A stretch of 64,000 nucleotides of DNA from Sulfobacillus thermosulfidooxidans (GTDB lineage Bacteria > Bacillota > Sulfobacillia > Sulfobacillales > Sulfobacillaceae). The notes under the pieces are model-generated. The model made no database searches, was not told the DNA's origin, and saw only the letters and a program-made list of their open reading frames with translations. Shown here piece by piece: positions 59,969 through 64,000 of this stretch; the stretch's first letter is position 1; each line of letters opens with the position of its first letter. The position numbers and the translations under genes were made by a program. The DNA lies in the NCBI RefSeq assembly GCF_001280565.1, contig NZ_LGRO01000001.1:310001-374000 (forward strand). The letters run 5' to 3'.

Positions 59969-60708
59969 CCGGTTTTCGCTCCGGGTGTTTTCGAACCGTT
60001 AGACGAGGGAGCGGGCGTTTGCGTCGTCGTCGGTGGCGCCACCACGAGACGAAAATGGGTTTGATAGGGATCTTGCACTAACGTCGGATTGGCAATGGTC
60101 ATGAGCAGGGACAAATCGCGATCCGGTACGGCCAAGCTGACCATGCCAATCGCCGTTTGGTTATTCGATAAGGGGGTGCCCGAACTAGAATAAATCCCCA
60201 TGACGCGAACGCCGGTCGCCCAGAGATGGGCAAATCCTGTCGAGGCACTTTGACTGCCTTGTGGCGTGCTCTGGGGATCGGACCAGACTTGAACACGGTC
60301 GCCGACTTGGACGAGACCACTGCTCACCCCACTGACCGGAATGGTCCACATGGCTTGACCGGGTTTTAAGCCGCGAAAGGCTACCATCGTCGTGAAATCG
60401 GTTCGTAAAAGCGGGGTGCCGGGCGCTAATGATCGCTTGGCCACCCATCCTGTCGGAATGGACGATAAGGCATTGGGCCAGGGATTCAGTGTTTTAATCC
60501 CGGTCACATCCTGAGCGGTCAACGGTTGGCCGGGGGTTAGAGAGGTCTTGAGAATCCATACCGTATGAAGATGCGGCGGAATCGTCAATTGATGAGCAAT
60601 GCCTAGTAAGGCGAATCCGCCGAGAAAGCCGGCGGCGACCTTGAACAGGCGGGCGGTCGCCGTGCGGCGCGATGATTTCTGTAACGGGGATGAGGCTAAG
60701 GTGGCCAT
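59965..60708 (-). CDS. cpaB: CpaB/RcpC-like Flp pilus assembly protein
   Basis: 247 aa. One N-terminal TM helix (KVAAGFLGGFALLGIAHQL) then a SAF domain: LKTSLTPGQPLTAQDVTG, KRSLAPGTPLLRTDF, and a later part with GDRVQVWSDPQ. CpaB acts in the periplasm or cell wall on the pilus channel. Operon with the peptidase. Confidence 0.8.
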   Translation of the reverse strand: MATLASSPLQKSSRRTATARLFKVAAGFLGGFALLGIAHQLTIPPHLHTVWILKTSLTPGQPLTAQDVTGIKTLNPWPNALSSIPTGWVAKRSLAPGTPLLRTDFTTMVAFRGLKPGQAMWTIPVSGVSSGLVQVGDRVQVWSDPQSTPQGSQSASTGFAHLWATGVRVMGIYSSSGTPLSNNQTAIGMVSLAVPDRDLSLLMTIANPTLVQDPYQTHFRLVVAPPTTTQTPAPSSNGSKTPGAKTG

Positions 60709-60729
60709 TGGTGAAATCCCTCCTGGGCA

Positions 60730-61329
60730 TTAGGAATGAAATGACACAATCGTATGGGGATTGGCCCGACCGGCTAAGGGCAACACAAACGATTCCGACA
60801 TCGTCACGGTCCACCGCCAATGAAAGAACGTCACAAGATTTAAGGGGACCGCCACGCGCCCGGCAATAACGGGATAGGGATAGGTGACGGTTTGTGTGCC
60901 GAGTGTGACAGGCTGATTCGGAGCCGATGTGGTTTGCAGTTGAGAAATCTGAATCGGCCCGCCCAGATGCCAAACCACATTGGCCGCGGCAGGTAACGTC
61001 CACGTGACGCTCTGTGCCGTCGTCGTCGTTGTGCTACCGGGAATCGTGTGGTCGAAGGTGGCACTGAGAATGGCGGGTAAGGCGCTCGATTCTAACGTGA
61101 CACCCTGACCATTCCAGCCGACATTGTAATAGGCCCCATTTTGGGTCGTGGGCGTCACCGCGGCTTGTTCCAAGCCGGCGGTAATGGCCGTATTAATCGT
61201 GGATTGTTCCGCGGTGATTTGGCTGACAAACACCGACGCGGTAATGAGGAGCAATAGGATCATGAGCATTTCCATGGAGAACAACCACGTCGCAATGGCC
61301 GGAACGCGTTTCAAACGATGCGCAAACAT
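60730..61329 (-). CDS. TadE/TadG-like pseudopilin
   Basis: 199 aa from ATG 61329 (AAGGAG upstream). N-terminal hydrophobic helix with a charged residue (LFSMEMLMILLLLITASVFV), then a Thr-rich extracellular part. Layout of TadE/F minor pilins. Same strand and spacing as neighbours. Confidence 0.6.
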   Translation of the reverse strand: MFAHRLKRVPAIATWLFSMEMLMILLLLITASVFVSQITAEQSTINTAITAGLEQAAVTPTTQNGAYYNVGWNGQGVTLESSALPAILSATFDHTIPGSTTTTTAQSVTWTLPAAANVVWHLGGPIQISQLQTTSAPNQPVTLGTQTVTYPYPVIAGRVAVPLNLVTFFHWRWTVTMSESFVLPLAGRANPHTIVSFHS

Positions 61330-61342
61330 GGCGGCCTTCTCC

Positions 61343-62365
61343 TTATGAGCATTGTTGCACCGTTTCCGGAATTTTTTCGGTGTGCGCTGGAATCGTCGTG
61401 CAATGCGTGGTCGTGACATCGTGGCACGATTCCGTGGTTTCCGTGACCCAATGCCCGGAGGTGACGGGATGACAACTGTAACTGGAAACCGGTGACCACC
61501 CACAGGTACTCGTGGTTGAACAGACGTCACGCGTTGTGGGTGTACACGATGTCGAGTATGACCAACCTCCTTCACATTGACGCCCCCAGCCATCTATCCA
61601 CGGATTCCATACGGCATGACAATTCAGATAAGGATTAAAGGAACGTTGTGTCGTGCAAGATTCGGTGGTGACCGTATGACAACTGGTTTGGGGATGACAT
61701 GTCCATTCATTGTGCGTTGTATACCCACATTGTTCTGACGTAGACGAGACCCACACGTTATGCGTTGAAGGTGAACACACGGATGACGTCTGGGGTTGGC
61801 AGGACGTTTTGGCGGGGATATCTTGGGTGACATAAATGGTCGTCGGCGTACAGGTTGGGGTGGCGGAGGCATTAGCCGTACTCAAATCCGGCGCCGTGCA
61901 TTGGCTATTGGTCTGAGTGGTATTACTGTTGGCGGCGACATATTGCGACGGTTGATCGACCGTACTACTTAACGGCACGGTGGTGGGCAATTGCAGGTGC
62001 ACAATGCTAATGGGCACGGCCCATGAAATTTTGGCGGTCACTAATTGACCATACGGTTGCGTCATGTCCTGGGTATCGGTGTACCGGATGACTTGCACGG
62101 CATGCGATCCGGTAACCGGTAGACCGCCGCCTTGCAGAATCTGTCGCACAATTTGTGAGGTTTGGGCTGTCCAACAGCCATTTTGCGCTTCGGACACCGC
62201 CGCTGCGTGCGCCGCCCGATCCAGCGTTTGCTGCACGTGCCATAGCCGACTGACCGCAATGCCGCCGGTGACGCCCATCAAAATTAAGACCAATCCAAGC
62301 GCGGAACCGATGGTGCCCGCTGCCGCCGGAACGCGAGGCAGCGGTTGACGACAGACCATACGCAT
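61343..62365 (-). CDS. TadG-like pilin with Cys-rich tail
   Basis: 340 aa. N-terminal helix SALGLVLILMGVTGGIAVSR; then VQQTLDRAAHAAAVSEAQNG, typical of TadE/G proteins, a Pro/Thr segment, and a C-terminal half of repeated CxxxTxxxC pieces with at least 20 Cys. Heavy disulfide bonding is likely. AGGAGG lies upstream. Confidence 0.6.
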   Translation of the reverse strand: MRMVCRQPLPRVPAAAGTIGSALGLVLILMGVTGGIAVSRLWHVQQTLDRAAHAAAVSEAQNGCWTAQTSQIVRQILQGGGLPVTGSHAVQVIRYTDTQDMTQPYGQLVTAKISWAVPISIVHLQLPTTVPLSSTVDQPSQYVAANSNTTQTNSQCTAPDLSTANASATPTCTPTTIYVTQDIPAKTSCQPQTSSVCSPSTHNVWVSSTSEQCGYTTHNEWTCHPQTSCHTVTTESCTTQRSFNPYLNCHAVWNPWIDGWGRQCEGGWSYSTSCTPTTRDVCSTTSTCGWSPVSSYSCHPVTSGHWVTETTESCHDVTTTHCTTIPAHTEKIPETVQQCS

Positions 62366-62446
62366 CGTCCCTCCTGTTCATAAAAAAGGTGGTGTCGAAA
62401 GAAAAGCCCCCGGAGCTGTGAGAACGGCAGCCGGGGGACGAGAGCA

Positions 62447-62665
62447 CTAATCGTTAAATTGTGTGACGCTGTCCAGCATGTTATGAAACCATTGGCCGCC
62501 GGGACCGTTGTTGCCAAAAAAGAAGTAGGCGACAACGCCCAACACAACGATAATCACCAGCCAAATGATTTCTTGGGTGTGACCGGCCGCGGCCATCACG
62601 CGCCGCCGACGTCGGGTCATGAAAAACACCCGGAGCCACGCAATAAGCGAATTGAGTTGAGTCAT
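62447..62665 (-). CDS. Flp-like pilin or small pilus protein
   Basis: 72 aa from ATG 62665 (AAAGGAGG upstream). A basic head (MTRRRRRVMAAAGHTQE) before IIWLVIIVVLGVVAYFFFGN, then a short polar tail. The Gln-Glu before the helix suggests a pilin cleavage region. Followed by a CCCCCGG/CCGGGGG hairpin (62407-62437). Confidence 0.6.
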   Translation of the reverse strand: MTQLNSLIAWLRVFFMTRRRRRVMAAAGHTQEIIWLVIIVVLGVVAYFFFGNNGPGGQWFHNMLDSVTQFND

Positions 62666-62793
62666 GGATATCCTCCTTTGAGAGATCATAAACTGCATAC
62701 ATCGTGACGAGAGCGTCCCAAACGGGACGCCAAAGGGAGCATCACGACTCCGCCAAGCCCTGCGCATACGGAACCCCTCTTTCTTTCTGTTGG

Positions 62794-63426
62794 CTATTCA
62801 GACCGGGCCGGTATGGCCCATGTCACCCACGTCGCAGGCGTCCTCGGGTCTTTTGGCGAGACCACAGCGCCGAACATGCGTCGCTGGGTCGCGCGCATGA
62901 TCCACGGAGGATAGCGACGCAAAAGTTGCGGCCACAACGGGCCATCCCAGATCGTACCGCCGGCGTGAATAATGGCTTGACGTTCCGCATCCGTCAGGCG
63001 ATTAAAGCCTGACGAAACCAGCCCGACGGTATCCGGTCGAGTTTGAATAAGCTGCACGAGTTCTTCGGCATAAGTCTGGCGATACCGCCGGGCCGCGTCT
63101 TTCGGCGTCGGTCCCGCCCAACGGCGGGCGTCCTGGGCATGCACTTCCCATACGGTCGATCCTAATGACACCGGTTCGGGCAGTTGGCGCCGGATCCAAG
63201 CGGAAGGCGAAGCGGTCCACCAAATCGCACGGGTTTGATAGCGTCTGGCACAGCGTAGCGGTTGTACGAGGAAAAAGAGGCTGTGCGTCATCGTCACGAG
63301 AATCAGTCCCGCGCCGATTATCAAATGCCCGGTCAAATCCGCCAGGCCGGCCCCTGTCAAGAACACGGTCCGTTCCCAGAATTGCCAGCGGATGTGCCAG
63401 AATAACGACGTGGCATAACCCCACAT
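62794..63426 (-). CDS. Membrane-anchored hypothetical protein in the pilus cluster
   Basis: 210 aa with CAAGGAGG upstream. One or two N-terminal TM helices (GHLIIGAGLILVTMTHSLFF), then a soluble helical region with RRYRQTYAEELVQLIQTRPD. Unknown; position suggests a role in pilus biogenesis. A GCGTCCC-AAAC-GGGACGC hairpin follows. Confidence 0.55.
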   Translation of the reverse strand: MWGYATSLFWHIRWQFWERTVFLTGAGLADLTGHLIIGAGLILVTMTHSLFFLVQPLRCARRYQTRAIWWTASPSAWIRRQLPEPVSLGSTVWEVHAQDARRWAGPTPKDAARRYRQTYAEELVQLIQTRPDTVGLVSSGFNRLTDAERQAIIHAGGTIWDGPLWPQLLRRYPPWIMRATQRRMFGAVVSPKDPRTPATWVTWAIPARSE

Positions 63427-63448
63427 CGAGAGGCCTCCTTGTCGAAAA

Positions 63449-64000
63449 CTACAGCACGGTAATCCCGCCCGAGGGCGCTAAGCCATGAGCAAAAAAGGTG
63501 ACCATCACGATGAGCATCATCGCGAGAATGACCAGAGCGGGGACAATGGTAATTTGTTGATCCACCCGGTCCGCTAAGGCGCGGGTGCCTTGCTGCTGCT
63601 GGGCGGCAATCAGCGTATGCAAAGGCTTTAAGGCATCCCCCGAAATCCCCCGTTCTAAATGATGGCTCAGCGTATCGGCTAATTGTTGGTAGGGAAGCAA
63701 TTTCAAGCGAGCCGCCCACTGTTGCACAATCACGGCGGGCGTATCGGTTTGTTGATGCCACGCGGCGAGTAACCGTTGCAGCTCTTGGGCCGTCTGCGGA
63801 CCGACGGCGATGAGGGCCTCCTCGACAGCGCGTTCCGGGGCATAGCCTAAATCGAAGTAGACGCTTAACATCAGCACGAGCGGGACAAAATCGCGCAGTA
63901 ATTCGTGTTGCCAGCTCACAAAATGCCGGTGAATCCACAATTGCGGGCCCCACCAGGCGCCGAAGACGGCACCGATGAGCGCCACGACATGGTTTTGGGT
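63449..64000 (-). CDS. TadC/GspF-type pilus inner-membrane protein, 5' end outside window
   Basis: The open frame continues past 64000. GYAPERAVEEALIAVGPQTA, LKPLHTLIAAQQQQGTRALA and the final helix VPALVILAMMLIVMVTFFAH match the F domain of T2SS/Tad platform proteins. These anchor the ATPase (TadA), which is not in the window. Ends shortly before the gene at 62794-63426. Confidence 0.75.
   Translation of the reverse strand, partial: TQNHVVALIGAVFGAWWGPQLWIHRHFVSWQHELLRDFVPLVLMLSVYFDLGYAPERAVEEALIAVGPQTAQELQRLLAAWHQQTDTPAVIVQQWAARLKLLPYQQLADTLSHHLERGISGDALKPLHTLIAAQQQQGTRALADRVDQQITIVPALVILAMMLIVMVTFFAHGLAPSGGITVL

Noticed and set aside
1-64000. CRISPR array
   Set aside because: The only regular repeats are the 22-bp iterons, which have no spacers of constant length and variable sequence, and no cas gene is present.

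Overview
The window looks like the accessory backbone of a large plasmid or integrated conjugative element from a Gram-positive host. Nearly every gene has a strong GGAGG-type ribosome binding site, toxin-antitoxin cassettes are abundant, and from about 28 kb to the end almost all genes lie on the minus strand. The style (short hypothetical genes, a Tad-like pilus, thermophile-like proteins) suggests an acidophilic or thermophilic Firmicute such as Sulfobacillus. That host call is inference; no rRNA or core marker is present. The only RNA genes I see are one tRNA-Trp(CCA) and one omega RNA (HEARO).

Layout. 0-5 kb: toxin-antitoxin genes, a SLOG/DUF2493 gene, an HTH-ImmA/IrrE protease operon and a decayed PRTRC-type ThiF gene. 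5.2-10.4 kb: a plus-strand cluster made of an 11-codon peptide, a stem-loop, a HemW/HemN-like radical SAM enzyme, an MFS exporter and an MBL-fold protein. It faces a convergent HTH-TPR (RRNPP-like) regulator, and a 53-residue exported pro-peptide is divergent from that regulator. Related ThiF remnants in direct orientation flank this block. 10.4-16.7 kb: a decayed SLOG/ThiF copy, a TacAT-like GNAT toxin/DUF1778 antitoxin pair, truncated xseA, a PIN/HTH pair with a broken toxin, and small genes. 17-21 kb: a MocR regulator divergent from a class V aminotransferase and a DMT exporter. 21-25.3 kb: an IS607 recombinase fragment that truncates a GGDEF gene, an ssb, and an IsrB-like (HNH-less IscB) gene with its omega RNA. 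25-33 kb: HicBA, tRNA-Trp, duplicated fic and DUF6922 genes, and DUF4258/DUF2283.

33-44 kb holds many compact minus-strand genes, mostly hypothetical (a second ssb, a second HicBA, a sigma-region-4 protein, PilZ, EAL), often separated by perfect hairpins. 44.5-50.4 kb is the maintenance and transfer core: ParR-like RHH protein, GTGACGGCAC repeats, ParM-like actin, six 22-bp iterons, a replication-relaxation protein and a large VirD4/TraG-like ATPase. 50-64 kb adds a VKOR homologue, a run of tiny membrane proteins, a GT-C-like membrane protein, DUF488, secreted Cys/Ser/Thr-rich proteins, and a Tad/Flp-like pilus set (prepilin peptidase, CpaB, pilin-like proteins, TadC/GspF-like protein running off the end).

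The two most interesting elements are the peptide-radical SAM-exporter block with its apparent RRNPP signalling pair (a candidate quorum-regulated peptide-modification system) and the IsrB/omega RNA element, whose ORF has no stop of its own and reads through into a downstream small gene.
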